Of a stretch of DNA of 64,000 bases, positions 50,201 to 63,676 are shown piece after piece. The first letter of the stretch is position 1; every line of letters begins with the position of its first letter. The position numbers and the translations under genes are program-made. Below the pieces are notes generated by a model. It was not told where the DNA came from. It ran no database searches and saw only the letters and a program-made list of their open reading frames with translations. Origin of the DNA: Smittia aterrima. Lineage: Eukaryota > Arthropoda > Insecta > Diptera > Chironomidae. Location: the NCBI GenBank assembly GCA_033063855.1, contig CP093829.1, positions 16,957,537-17,021,536 on the forward strand. The letters are read 5' to 3'.

Positions 50201-53177
50201 CTTTTCTCACTGCGGCTTTATTCATCATCAGAAAAAATATTTCCGCCTCAACGGCCAACTAGAGAGAACTTTCTCGGTTAAAGTCCAAGGCTACAAAAAA
50301 AATCGAATAAATTTTTTGGGAAGAAGGACATTTGATAAATTACGTCACGAGCTCTTTTATGTCTTAAATCATTTGTGCTTCTCTATTGTCAATTAACGTG
50401 TCGTCAAAGTCGTGAATTCATTTACTTTTACTATGTCACGTAACTTGCAAATGCGTGTAACCTCTCAATACACATTTATGGATTGCGGGTTGAGAGAGAA
50501 AAGCTCGCAAATTTTATGTTCTGCTTAAGGTGAAGTGCTCACACATAAAATTTAGCCCATAAACTCATAGAAAACAAAGTTCTGACAAACTCGAGGTTGC
50601 TGCTCCTCTCTCCACTTATCGGGTGAATGAAAACATTGTTGATCGTAATTCTGTTTTAATGTAGCGGATGGGAAAGAAGTTGAAAAGAAAATTTGCAATC
50701 TATTAGCATTGTGAAGCATTAAAGAATGTTGTTCTTGGCAGTAAAAATGTTTTAAAAAAGCTTAAACCGAAAATAGAAAGTTTTCCCATCATTTTTGGCT
50801 TTATAACTTTTCTGCCATTTCGGAACCAAAACCATAATTTAACGCCAAGCTTAATTCCGCACGCTTCTCTCGATCTTCGTAAATTCAAATTGAAAATTTC
50901 TCAAACTCTCACACTTCTTCTTAGATTCGATGGCTTTGACTTTAATGTCCCGGAAAATTGACGCAGCAAAACCAGAAATAGATAGGAAATTAATTTTATT
51001 TGCCATTTGTTTTAGCGCTGCCGGCTCGATTGTCTTCATTGTGTGTCATGAGACGAAGCACGGATTTTCCTTCTTAATATAAAATAAATATCAATTTGCT
51101 TCCGTTTTTATTTCTTCCAAACCGCAATTCTCCTCTTTTTCTTTCTCTTTGCATTGGGGAATTCAGTTGCTTTTCGATTATTTTCCACATCTGAAGACTG
51201 CTCCATAAAAGCTCAACTTGACACAGAATCAAGCAAAAGTTCAAGTGTTTCTTTCACTCTAATTGCACTGAACTAACCGCATCAATGACTCTCAATGCTT
51301 GGAGAACTTTGCTTTGACATTTTGCGTAATTAATCTGCTTCTTTCACTCAAATACTTGTCACTGTACTTCGCTGTCTTCATCTCTGATGTCACATTTCAA
51401 CCACAACATGAACAAGGGAAAACTTTGATGACATTTTCAGAGTAAAAAGCATTGAGTTGGTATTAACGATGTGATGTTCGACAAGCGACACCGTCAATGG
51501 TTCTGTACATAGTATCTCGATGACGAACTGGAGCTGACATCTTTAGACATCGCTCAGTAATCCTTCAGTTTGCCATTATCGTATTGAATTTTTCATCACG
51601 TAACTCGTTTCTTTTTTTTCCAAGCTTCTCTGATGCATTCTGCAAGTGTCACGCTGACTTGTTACAATGTAAATTAATGATTCAGGATCGACGAGCACGT
51701 TAGGTCTTTAGTAAGCTGTCTCTCGTCTCCCAACCGACACAGAAAAAGTTTGAAGCTTCCTCTTCCTCTCCCCTTGCGCTGCTATCAACTTTATCGTATT
51801 CATTTTTCACACATAATTATTCTCTCGTCGTCTCTCCGTTTACAACTAGTTGTCTTCTTTTCATAAAACCGCCCAAAGTTATTTTTTCCCGTATAACGCT
51901 CACCGAGTTATGTTTTAGTCATTGGAAGTCATAAACTTTTTATTTTCGGAACTAACTTCTTTTTTTTTCTCGTAGAGAAGCTTCAAGCGTTTTGATATGA
52001 CAATGTCGGGAGTAGTGGAATATTTATAAATGACAAAGTTGATACGTTCACAATAGACCCCGAAAAATAATTGAGCAGCTACAAAAATGAAAATGTAACT
52101 GCTTTGATTGAGTGCGCTGAATTTCTCTCGTCACAAGTTGTGACTCACAACCCACATCGAGAATAATCTGCAACAAAACCGAGCATTATGCATTTTACAT
52201 TTTTTTTTCTCAACCGTCACATGGATCGAAGCGAGGAGCTTTTTCACTGAAAAATGCAAGCTACGTGGTGGCAGGTGGGACAGAAGCAAAAAATACGAGA
52301 ATGACTATTGACATGACGATACGAAGGATAGAGAATGATGTTGATGGTTTGAAAAAAAAAACAGTTGACTGCGGAGTGAAGCTGAAACATTGAAGCTGCG
52401 ATTGAAACTTGGCTGACGTTCAAAAAAACAAACTTAAATTCTTTCAGCTAGAAACCAACAAGTCCTTCTCGCAGATTTATGAATATTCGAGACAGACATC
52501 ATCACGCTGCGATGTGCTTGGGCGCATCTTTTCATTTCAACCGGAAATTTGAATTTTCAAATGCAAACTTCTCCAGAAATTGCACGCTCATCCATAACTT
52601 TCGCAGTCTTTTCTCGCTTTTACCCAACAACGCCGTTGAAATGCAGATGAAAAAAAAACTTCAATCCGCTAACGCTGCATCAGCAGAACGAAGACGGAAT
52701 AAAAGTTTTAATCTTTAATTAAAACCCAAGCTTTTCCGCATAAAAGTTTCCATTCACCTTTTCATCAGGTCAGATCATCATTTGCAGATGCTTCAAAAAG
52801 CCAAAAGCTTTAATATTTCACTCGCCTTGGGGTGAGGACGCGGGATGTGAAAATTTTATTCAATTTCGATGTAATGCAAAATAATTTTGCGGAGCGCAGT
52901 GCTCGATTCAATTTTCCAATTTCCACCTTATATCAACGTGCTAACGAGCGAATAAACGACAGAAACGCTCGTAAAACTGTATCATGAAAACAATTTTCAC
53001 GACGTCGACAACGTAAGATGAAGCAGAAAAAAATGAGAATATAATAAAATGTAATTTCACGACACTGAACCGGAATCTTTCTTAGCTTTAGTTGACAAAA
53101 GTATTTTCAGGGATTTTAGCGTTTTAATATCGCGAGCAACTAAAAGCTTTAACGCTCATCTAACTAGGAAATCCCTG

Positions 53178-53520
53178 GATCATCGCTCTTTGATCTCCAC
53201 GCTTTTTATTTAATTCAATTAAATTTTAATCAGAACAGTTCTTTTTACAGCGAATAAATTTCCAGCTCGCAGGTTGAAGTCATGACAATCAATACCAAAA
53301 CTGCGCGAGTTTTGTAACAAAAAAATATTTTTCGAAAGCTTCTTTGATGACAATCGCAATTGCCGGGAGATTTTTGTGGTTTGCTTTTGGTTCTTCTTTG
53401 ATAAAAAAAAAATATCAAAATTCGATTCTAACCCTGGACTTTTGATCATTCCGCGCTTTGTATGATTCAATTAAATTTTAATCAAAAGAATTTCACAGAA
53501 AATAAATCGAAAGCTTACAG
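53178..53520. repeat. Diverged local direct duplication
   Basis: About 90 bp near 53189-53275 recurs, diverged, near 53445-53520. Both copies contain the same 20-bp core (53213-53232 and 53465-53484, offset 252 bp) and similar flanks: TTTGATC before it, CAGnnAATAAAT after it, and an AG-ending pyrimidine-poor tail. Origin unknown. Confidence 0.6.
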
Positions 53521-56500
53521 TTTTGTAATCACCAAGGTTTCAATGGAATTTCGCGAGGGGTATCCGTGGAAATTATTTTTTTATTGAAAATATCTCCGCG
53601 TGTGGAATTTGTGATTTGCTGTAAAAGGTTGGCACTTCGAGGCACTCTTCTTAATTCAAAATTAAGGCGAACAAATTTGCAAGCCATTCAGGTTCTCATC
53701 GAGGAAGCTAATAACTGCGAAATGGCCCAAAAAGTTTTCCGGCTGTTCCGCTCCGACGAAAGTAAAGCTGTTAGACTTTGAATGAGGCGAGGACATAACC
53801 GTAAAAATAATAATAATAACATCATCATCGTCATAAATGGTGAAGGGTAGTGGGGAGTGATGGAACATTAAAGATAAAATTACAGAAAAGGTGCGAGACT
53901 GGAAGAAGTCGACGATGTTGGGAGAGCAAGTGAGCTGTTTGCAAAGGCAACTTGCATAAATATCTTCTTCCATTGTTGAAAGTTTGTTGGAGCTACTGGC
54001 AGACACAAAAGGCAAGTTTCCAGAACAATCTCGAGCGAGAGATTATCTGTTGAATAAAGACATTAAGTTGAAAGCATTCGCTATTCACATGAATCCGTTC
54101 TTGAACGCGAAACAATTTGCTAGTTGGGAGACGATGAGTGTTTATGCTTTTGTTTGAGGCACTGCCGAGGATGCATGAAGACCTCGTTGATGCCGGAAGA
54201 CGCCCGGAGATTATAAATACAGACACGTACGTTGGAAACATGTGTAACCTCACCTCATGCATATAAATGGATAGAAAACGATCCTGCCGGAGTAAAGTGA
54301 GACGGGAGCGAAGCTGCTTAATAAAAATTGCAAACAACTCAATTGTGAATGAGAATTTTATGAAAGAGGGTAAAGGCTTACGATTGCTTATTAGTGAGTG
54401 AAGCTTTTCATGGAAAGTAGCAGGGAACAATAAAATAGCTTAGCTAAGAAAACACAACAAGCTCTACCATTAAAGTAATTGTAATCTCAATTCGTCAATT
54501 AGCTCTTCTCCTCTCCGCCTTAACAACCAAACCGGCTTTTCCATTATGCCAACATTCATAATTAAATATTTCACATAAAAGATTGGATTCAAGCTTATCT
54601 CTCTCTCTCTCATCTCGTTTCAGATGAAGGAAAAAAATTAAAAGTTTCCTCATTAGGATTTTATTCCCCTCTTCATCGCTTCTGTTTGAGAGAAAGGACG
54701 AAAATGCGAACGAAAAAATTAATTAAAATCTCAGAAAATGAGTAAAAGTGAAAATGATGAAGAAATTTTTTCTTCGGCTGCCTTTTGAAAAATATTTATC
54801 TTTTCAGTAATAACGTGAATTAAAGAGATTTTCAATGTTTGTTAACGTGGGACGATGACTAGCTTAGGAGTCTTCCAGAGAAAAACTTTTGAATGAAATG
54901 AAAATCTGGACAAACAAAAGCATTGACAGACTTCACAATCGTTTCCACTGCTACCAAGTTACGAGCATCTCCATGGAGCTTCTAACTTAATTAGTCCACC
55001 ATCAATCTAGTTTTAAATTCTCCCCTGTGAGTCAACAAATTACAACCGAAGAATCTTTTCCACAAACGATATGAAATCTCTTTTATATTCAAGCGCGCCT
55101 CGAAGCAAAAACTTTTTTCATTTAAACTTCATATTTTATTACATCCAAGTTTGTTTCGTTTTATTTCGAATTCTTCTCTCATTGCAGGAGTCTTCCTCCT
55201 CGTATTCGACTTTCGCCCTTTGTAACATTCTTACAACCGAGAACACTTGATTCCATTGAAGATACTTGAACATGATGTTCTTATTTGCTCAATTGTAAAT
55301 TGATTTCATTCTTCTTCGTTCGCTATCTATGTCGAATCGAGAAACATTATTCGTTCACTTCTTGCAGAGACAGACAGTAGAAGTTGAGTAGCTGGAATTA
55401 ATTTTTCCGCCACTATGTTCATCTAAGCTTCGAAGCGTAAGTTAGTTAAGAGTTCAAAAGGTCAAATAGGAGGTTTCGATAGTCGAGAAAGTCTTTGTTT
55501 GCTTTTAAAACACGATCAATTTGTAATTCTCGTCTAATTGAAAGTCTGTTTGCATCGTCGCCTAAGCTTTCACAAAAGCTCAAGTATCCGTAGCTTTCTA
55601 AATGATTGAGCTTTCAAAGAACACGATGAACTATCCGAGTGGTTTGTGTTCTCATGAAATCGCTTTAAGGCCATTGGGTTAATGAATTGTGTCGAGAGAG
55701 AGAGGGAAAGAGCTTGAAAGCCATCGAGGGGATCTCTCGTTAGTTGCCCAGGAAGCCATGGAGGACCAACTTCTGTCTTGTTTATTTAAATGAATATTTA
55801 TACTTCGCTTCGAACGAGAAAGAAGAAACTTTTTGAAATTGCATTACCTGCTCTTGCTAATTGTTGGGTTGGTGGAAGCATTTTAAATTTTTCTCGAATT
55901 TCAAATTTGCTTCATGAAACTTTTTTGTTTGTTTCTCCTTTCCATGCCAACCCGCAACCAACATTGAAAGCAATGTTCAGTAGTTTAGAGATTCTACTTG
56001 TTTTGTTTTTAACGGGAAGAGGCGGAAGCTGATGGCGTCGTGCTGTTCCTTCCCAAAGCTTAACAGCTCATGCTCTATGTTACAGTATAAACGATAAAGT
56101 TTAATTAATTCAATTGAGATATTTTGCACTTTGCGCTCCGGTTGAGAAACAAACGAAACAGGTTTCCATTCAATGCCCTTCTCACACTCTCCAACCCCTC
56201 CAAAAAGGCAATCATTGAAACTTTAATGTTTAACTGCAATGAGACTTAGCAAATTGTGTAGAGGGAGGAATTTCGTTTTGTTACGGACGATGTTTGTCGA
56301 TAGCTTGGAATTCGTAAACTTGTGAATTTACAGCCTTACACCTTCAACAGTCGGTGAGTGTTGAATGTTGATACTTGCTTTGGTTGGAGAGAACGACGCA
56401 TTTGTAACCCAAGATGAAACATGAAACCACACACATACACGCGAAGGTAGGAGAGCGCCAAGATGTAAATTTGTTTGCTTATAAGAATATTAATTAGAGT

Positions 56501-59500
56501 TTGTCTGCGGTGCGCCTCGGTACACGAGCATTTGCGGCCCAGGAACCCTTTCTCTGCTGAGATGTAGATTCTAAAGCATAGAAACATTAATTTATGAAAT
56601 TATTCCTCCTTTCTTTCTGTTCGCTTCTCTCACCTGTAAACATGCCATGATGAAAATTACAATGCTGGCGTTCAAGCGACGACGAGCAGCAGAAGCAAAA
56701 AACGCATTAACCAAATTGAATTTTCCTCGCCAAAGAGTCGAGCGAAAGACCCGCAAGTCGCCCCGAGAGCGAACAGAACTTTTCATGAAGAAAAATGGGT
56801 TATAGAGTTGTTCAAACAAAATTAAATTCCAACCAGAAGACTCACTGTTGCTCGTCTGAGCGCCATAAAGAATGAAGTATCCTCCACATGAGACAATCAT
56901 GCTCTTAAAATTCAATTCTGCAAAGTTTTTCTTCTGTTTCTTTACTGAAAGCTTTCGATGATGGCAATATTGTCTTAGCATTGCAAACAAGCGAGGAGCT
57001 TCGCTTCGTTTGGTGTCTTCAAGTATCTTCCATCTGGGCGAGGAAAATTTTCTTCGAAAGCAAACAACCCTTCGAAGCAAAACAACTCTTACCCTAAGAG
57101 CTTTCCTTAAATGTTAAGCGGCTGGTTTAGTTGTTGCGGCGAGTCAATGGAGCGTTAAATCAGAGACTTAGAGTTGTCTGCCAACGTTCGTTCATTTAAA
57201 GAGCTGCGAATACGTTTTCGAGTTCATTAATCACTCTTAAAAGCTTCAACGGAGCTTTCATAACCCGCGATGGAACATTTTAACGGATCTCAATAATGGA
57301 TGTTGCTCATTCCTTTCCGTCACTTCCTGCTTTTGTATTCAAATGCAATTCCCGCCACAGCATATTGACGACTCGGAAGCGTTTTCGCTATTTTCATATT
57401 TCCACATCCGTCGAGATTGAAATTCTCGGATTGCAGCCAATTTTATCTCTTTCTCTCTCTTGCTCACGAGGAGCAAATTGAAAAAAAAGCTCGAGCTTCC
57501 CTGAATACGAGCGAAAGTTATGATCCATAAAAATGCAATTTTTTTCTAATTTATGTTTCCAAATAAATGTCATTTTTATTCAGTCGATTCTGGCTGAGGC
57601 GCTCACTTTTCGCTTTGCTCCTCCATCTGGTGCGCCACTCCATGCAGACTTTTTTTTAGTTCTCAAACTCGGAATCCAATTTATCATTTACATCGGAGCT
57701 AGAGACTTGTGATAGCTCTCTGAGTTGGAAGCGTCTATCGAAGGAATTGATACTGTAGAGAAGAGCGAACATGATATCGCAATTTATTGGCATTTGCTGG
57801 TGAGGAGGTTGAGAAAACTCAACCGCACATAGAGACGGGACGGTTGTCTTCCAGCATGTCGAACACTTGCATCTCTGCTCGTGCTCCCGATCGAAGTATT
57901 ATCTGTTAAGTGACAATAAATAACGAGAGACGATGCATGCAAGTGACTCTCGCCACCGAAACCATTTTAAATTTAAATTGAGTTTCTCGAAGCGAAATTT
58001 TTAATCAATTCGTTTATTATTCATTGGAAGCTCTTTAGCTCTCGTCCTAGTGGCAACTGCAGCTTTTTAAACCTGAGCATCGCTTCTAATTATCCGAAAA
58101 CAAAGTCGTTGCACCGACATATTTTCAATCACATAGTAATCGCTTTATTAAAACCTAACCGTTCAATGAATTTTTAATCCCCCAAATATTGAGTCGTGGA
58201 GAGAATCCTCTTTCTCTCTCATCGCCTTCAATAATCTTTTGCATTCAACAAATATCCGCTTCCAGCGAACAAACTTTTAGGCAGAATCAATTTTGTTCAT
58301 TGTGCATCAAGAAGCTTTCAAAGTTTGATCGGTTTAGACCTTTCTTAGAATTTTCAATATTCTGTGTTAAGCGAATAATCACCTTCTAGAACATGACATC
58401 GACTTCCAATAATTTATATGAACAATTGTTTCAGAACAACACGAAACTGCGCCTCATCTGATCAATCAAATAAAAATTATTCACTCATCAGTGAGCAGAT
58501 GCAATATTGAGATAAGAAAACACAGAAAGATTTTATCATGTGCATAAATCTGGTCAAAAGTGATGTCGTTTAGTTGATTTTCATTAATTATTATTGAACA
58601 TCTGCATCGTAATGTACTTGCACTATATTCAATTTGCATGATCGACCATTCGAGGATAATCCGTAGTAGGAAAAGATTAATTTGTTGAATTTAACTCAAC
58701 AACTTTGCTTTTAGTAAAAAAAATTACTAAAAACTTTTTACTTAAAATATTGGCCTCTTCGAGTTCAATTAGGATTAAACTAATAAATATTTTTCCAGCT
58801 TATCGCAAATATGGCTTCCGTTAATATTTTGTGCATTGAATTCTGTGTACAATGCTCTCAACGGAGCTATCCCACTTCATTGTTGAAGAGCCCCATCGAC
58901 TATTGGTAAAATAATTAGTAGATTAAAATCAAATATCATCAAACTATCATTAAGTTTAAAACGACTCCGAGATATGCGAACATGAAAAGTTTTTCTTGCG
59001 GAAGCATTGAATCCATTTCTCTCACTCAATAGCTTGCGTTATCGTTGCACCGCACTAAGAGGATTAAAAGCATTCAATATCGAAATTCGATGACAAGCTT
59101 GCAGCAGTCGTAGAAAATTCGGTCTGTCGATGAAAGTCATACTCAGGTTTCATTAAGTCAAATGTTACAACTTACTTTGATGATTTGATGAGGAAATATT
59201 TAGATTTTCATGTTCAAAAGCTCATTTAATTAACTAATTATAAAATATTTCTCGCTTTGTGATGTCTGCTACATTCTGAAATCAATGATTTCTAATCTTT
59301 CCTGGATTAGATCTTTCTCAGAAAAATAATTGCCAAAGGAAACTCCATTTGATCATTTCTCGATTTATCATTTAATTAACTTTCAATAACTTTTTTTACA
59401 ATTCGCAGAACAAAAATTCTTTTCATGACGCGACTCTGTGCTTTCCTCTTGCTGGTCAATCAGGAATTTTCTTTCTGTTTCTGCTTGATCGCACGAAAGG

Positions 59501-59971
59501 ACCGTCTCAAGACGGGTTTGTGTGTAATTAATTATTTTATGCGGTAAATTCATGATTTTCTTTTTAATTTCCTGACGCCCAATTGCTAAATTTGTAGAAA
59601 GAAGTCGAGATGAATCAGCCCGTGTAAGGAGAAGGGGGAAAGAAGAGTACGAGAAACAAATTTTCCATTTGATGGAGCAAAGCGAAGCTCAAAGCTTCGT
59701 TGACTTAAGATTCATTGAACGAGCCGAAAAAGGCGACAAATCACAATCAGATCATCTTGAAATATCTCGTGGACGTACTTTAGAATTTTAGTCTTCGACT
59801 ATAACATTTCTAGTTCATAGCATTTTCGTCGAGACGAGTGCGTTTACCTTCTAAATAACTTAGCGTGGATGTCCGAAGGGTCGCGATGATTTCGTTATTG
59901 ATTAAATTAAGAATGGGACGATGAAAATAAGGGAACTTAAGGAAAGGGGCGGAAATTGATGTATTTTAAGC

Positions 59972-61322
59972 TTATTTTACACCAAGGACTTTGTTGACTG
60001 CAGTGACGACGTCGTTGGTCTGTGGGAGACACGCTTGCTCGAGCGTCTTTGCGTAGGGCATAGGCGCATCAACTCCACAGACTCGCCACACGGGAGCATC
60101 GAGATGGAAGAACGTTTCATGCTCCATGATGCGAGCACAAATCTCTGAGCCGATTCCTGTGGATGACAGTAAAGCTTGTTAACAAATTTTCGAAGGAATG
60201 AAAGCAAAAGGGTAAACCTACCGCTTTGTGGCCATCCCTGCTCAACTGTCACAAGATGATGAGTCTTTTGAACAGACTTAAAAATGGTATCAGTGTCCAT
60301 AGGACGCAATGAACGAAGGTTGATGACTTCAGCTTCAATTCCCTTTCCAGCGAGTGTATTAGCAGCTTCCATACAATTCTCAACAGCCTTCGAATGAGCT
60401 ACAAGAGTTATATGCTTGCCAGGTCTCATAATCTTCGCTTTTCCAATTGGCAACACGAAGTCTTTGTCCAAGACTTGATCAGAGACTGGATAGGCAACAC
60501 CATAGACAAGTTCATTCTCAAGGAAAACAACGGGATCAGGGTCACGAATGGCAGCTTTCAGTAAACCTAGGAGATTACAATTTTATTATAAAGATTCTAT
60601 TCTAATGTGAATTAAATTTCTCACAAACCTTTAGCATCTTCACTGTCATAAGGTGAGAGAACCTTTAATCCTGGGCAATGAGAGTACCAAGCTCCAAAGC
60701 ATTGTGAATGTTGAGCAGCGACACCCATAGCAGCTCCATTTGGTCCGCGGAAAACAATTGGAACATTGACTTTACCGGCAGACATGTAGAAAGTCTTGGC
60801 AGCGGAGTTGATGACATGATCGATGGCTTGCATTGAGAAGTTGAAGGTCATGAACTCACAGATTGGACGAAGACCAGCCATAGCAGCGCCGGTAGCAATT
60901 CCCGCGAATCCCATTTCAGTGATTGGAGTGTCAATGACTCGCTTGTCTCCATATTTCTTCCACAATCCTCGTGAAACCTACAACAAAAGAGTTTATATTA
61001 GAAAGCGCAAAGATCATCAGATTCTCAATGTAAGTCTTGTTGATGACGTTCGACAATCTGATTTGATCAACTTGATTGCATAACAAGCTCAAATCGTAGC
61101 GAAAAATCGCTAAAACTCTTTGTTTCACGATAAACTTACTTTGTAGGCTCCGTCGTACTGTGCGACTTCCTCGCCGAGGATGAAGACACGCTCATCGCGC
61201 TCCATTTCCTCGTCAATCGCATGATTTAGGGCATCGCGAACTGTTAAGTTTGTTGCGGCTCCCAATTGCGATGTTGTCGAGAAGGAACGACGAACTGCAT
61301 TTCGCACAACAGTTGACAACAT
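59972..61322 (-). CDS. Pdhb: Pdhb, pyruvate dehydrogenase E1 beta subunit
   Basis: Four exons: 61322-61140, 60977-60629, 60566-60222 and 60156-59972. They total 1062 nt, 353 aa, the usual size. The first 20 or so residues (MLSTVVRNAVRRSFSTTSQL) are a basic, Ser-rich mitochondrial transit peptide. The mature protein follows the family throughout: VRDALNHAIDEEM, GEEVAQYDGAYK, then DTPITEMGFAGIATGAA, a FRGPNGAA-VAAQHSQ segment contributing to the thiamine diphosphate site, HCPGLKVLSPYDSEDAKGL, and a C-terminal transketolase domain ending in NKVLGVK. It forms the alpha2-beta2 E1 tetramer in the mitochondrial matrix that decarboxylates pyruvate to feed acetyl-CoA synthesis. The gene starts 480 bp from the divergent MATH-BTB gene, so the two may share promoter DNA. 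Confidence 0.97.
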
Positions 61323-61802
61323 GTTTAGGCAATTGTTAGTTGGAGTAATGGCGTGAATCGATCGTTGTTTAAAAATTAATCACCTCGACAAGGGAATGTA
61401 GCTCAAAACAAACTTTTCGCTCTTCGTAGCTAATTCCCCTCAAAATAAAATTCAAAAAATTTCCGCCATGTGAGGTTGCGAGCATTTCAGAGAATCGCTA
61501 AATATTTGAGTCTCGGAAAATGAAACATTAATTTTGAGACTTTGATTATTATGCTGCTTTGCCGACTTTAAATGTTCATATAACGTCATCTATGTTCATT
61601 GATTGGATAGAAGGCTAAGAGGAATCATACTACAAGTCAGGACCACAATTTAAATGAATTTTGAAAATTCAATTTTCCAACCCCTGCAGATGATTAAGAC
61701 CTGAAACTGATCCGCTGAAGGTTCCTTTAGAACAACAAAAAATAAATTTCATTTCGTTTCATGTGGTTGAACCAGTTCGACGTGTGTTTAAAGAAATCTT
61801 AA
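61323..61802. promoter_or_regulatory. Short divergent intergenic region (Pdhb / MATH-BTB)
   Basis: 480 bp separate the two start codons, so both promoters and 5' UTRs must fit here. No TATA box in a sensible position was recognised on either strand. Confidence 0.5.
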
Positions 61803-63030
61803 ATGATGTCTTCCACGGTAGTTTTAGAAAGATTTTGCAAGACGATCTGTAACTTTAAACCTTCAGTCTCCTTTACTTGGAGAATAGAGAAATTTACGTT
61901 GAGTTCTTTGCCTTATTTACAACCAGAACCAGTGAAAGTTTGGGGAAATTTGGCGATGTGAGTTGGACGTTCTTAAAAGGATTTATAATGATTTTTTTTA
62001 GTCAATTACAGATGTGCACTGATGTGAATGAAACTGGAACAGTTCTCTGTGTCAAACCAAATTTCTGCTTTTTCTCAATTGCGAAGGAGCGCGATGATCT
62101 TCCAGTTGAGATTAAGGTACCTTTGAAGATTTATTTTTATTTGATGTAGAACGTTGAGAGAGTAATAGCTTCGAAAATATTTAAGATCGAGTGTTCACGA
62201 GGTGGAGCGCAATACAAGGAAGCATTTAGTTATCCTTTTAATAAATTCCTTACGATTCAACCAAACAATGATTTCATTTATCAAAGCGGAGTCGCCAACT
62301 ATTTAGAAAATGGAGATTTGGTTTTGTTTGTGAAGGTTCGTATCTCAAACAATTGAATTTGTCGATTGTTTTTATCGATGTGTCTTTCTCAAGGTCAACA
62401 TTCTCCTTTATCAAGATTCGCCGGCGCAAAACCTTTTCTTTGACGACAAACAACTTTCTGATTTTACTATCCACGTTAGCGATAAATCGTTCAAAGTGCA
62501 TAAAGCGATCTTGGCCCATCACAGCAGTGTTTTTACTAAAATGTTTCTTAGTGATTTTGAAGAGAAGCGAACGAATGAAACAACTGTCGAAGACACGACC
62601 ACGGATGCTTTTCAAGACTTTTTACAATTTATTTACAACGGGAAAGTCAGTGCCTTTGATCGAAATGGAAAAGAATTGCTAGCTCTCGCTGATAAATACG
62701 ATCTCCAAGATCTCAAAAAACTTTGCCAAATGCAACTGCTTGCGTCAATTACTGAGGACAACGCTGGCACTCTTTTTCAAATTGCTCATCTTTATCAATG
62801 TGATGATCTAAAGAACAAAGCATTTGAATTGCTTAAGACGTAAGTTACAAAATGCGATAAATGAATTTTCATCAAAATCATTTTTTTCCAGAACTTTCGC
62901 CAAACACAATTTTTCGTTGACCGAGGATTACTTTGAAAATCCAAGGAAACTTCAAACCCTGACCGATTCATTGATTTTCTTAAAATCCGAAATATTAGAA
63001 GCGGAAATCGCAGACGTCCACATGGACTAA
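61803..63030 (+). CDS. MATH-BTB protein (SPOP/roadkill-like Cul3 adaptor)
   Basis: Five exons: 61803-61957, 62002-62116, 62150-62335, 62394-62839 and 62892-63030. They total 1041 nt, 346 aa. The N-terminal half is a diverged MATH/TRAF-type domain (about 23-150) that opens with SFTWRIEKF. The C-terminal half is a BTB domain (about 165-275; LSDFTIHVSDKSFKVHKAIL, AHHSSVFTKMF, then QDFLQFIYNGKV and LLALADKYDL), followed by a 3-box/BACK-like helical tail. MATH-BTB proteins bring substrates to Cul3 ubiquitin ligases. This one is shorter and more diverged than canonical SPOP/rdx and resembles the expanded TDPOZ-like group. Exon 3 may begin at 62159 instead of 62150, because the intron would otherwise be only 33 nt. 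A second ATG follows the first directly. Confidence 0.88.
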
Positions 63031-63676
63031 AGACTTTTAACTTATTTTGATGTCCGATGTAATAAGGAAACATTTTCTTTTAATTTGGTTTCATGTTTAT
63101 TGTTTCCACTTTCTCCACATTTTCATTTTTTTAAAAACCTTCCGTTATACAAGAAATATTTTTGCAACTTATCGATACAAATGTTTTTATCAATTAATTT
63201 TCCTATGCGCAAACTGTGGCGACTAATTAAGACTTGAGACAAAAACATGATTCAATAAATAAATTTCGATTAATCATAAAACTCAACAACATGATTAGAG
63301 GAAGGTGATGAGGAAAGGATGTGAAGAAATTATAATTGGCACCAATAGTTTATAATGAATTCGGAAGCAAATAGGAAATCCGGGAGGTATAAAAAAAACT
63401 TGCATTTGTGGATTGAAGCAGGAAGCCGAAGAATAAGGAACTTAAAATGCTGCTCATTCCATTAGATAAAAGCTTTTTCGATTAATGCAAGTTCGGTTAA
63501 ATATCAAATATTCACAGAGATTAAGTTTAAGTTTCGCGCTGAGCATTTTCATCGTACGGAGACTGTGAAGTGGGGGAGACATCAACAAAGTGGGGAAGAA
63601 ATTCGTCCTTAAACCTTTAATCTTTAGTTTTCGTTTCTCTCGTCGAATGGTAAAAAGTTCATCACAGCTAATCGAT
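63031..63676. other. Convergent intergenic region
   Basis: Lies between the stop codons of the MATH-BTB gene (+) and the right-edge gene (-); presumably 3' UTRs. A TATCGATA word (DRE-like) near 63170 is not in promoter context. No gene seen. Confidence 0.5.

Larger units (their letters stand above)
40879..59971. other. About 19 kb gene-poor region
   Basis: Many short open frames on both strands, mostly Phe/Ser/Lys/Arg-rich and overlapping, so not convincing. Exceptions with more protein-like composition are listed separately (44525-45135 and 46886-47242). The region holds (GA)n/(TC)n tracts near 43903-43926, 44067-44081, 49750-49785 and 54599-54612, and one diverged local duplication near 53.2-53.5 kb. 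No tRNA, rRNA or intact transposon was recognised. It may be regulatory DNA of the flanking genes or hold non-coding RNA genes not visible by eye. Confidence 0.5.

Noticed and set aside
56592..57080. 162-codon open frame on the minus strand
   Set aside because: Arg/Ser/Phe-rich, no motif, no splice or promoter context; consistent with a chance frame in this stretch.
63169..63178. TATCGATA, a DREF-type promoter element
   Set aside because: It lies between two convergent 3' ends, not near a start codon.
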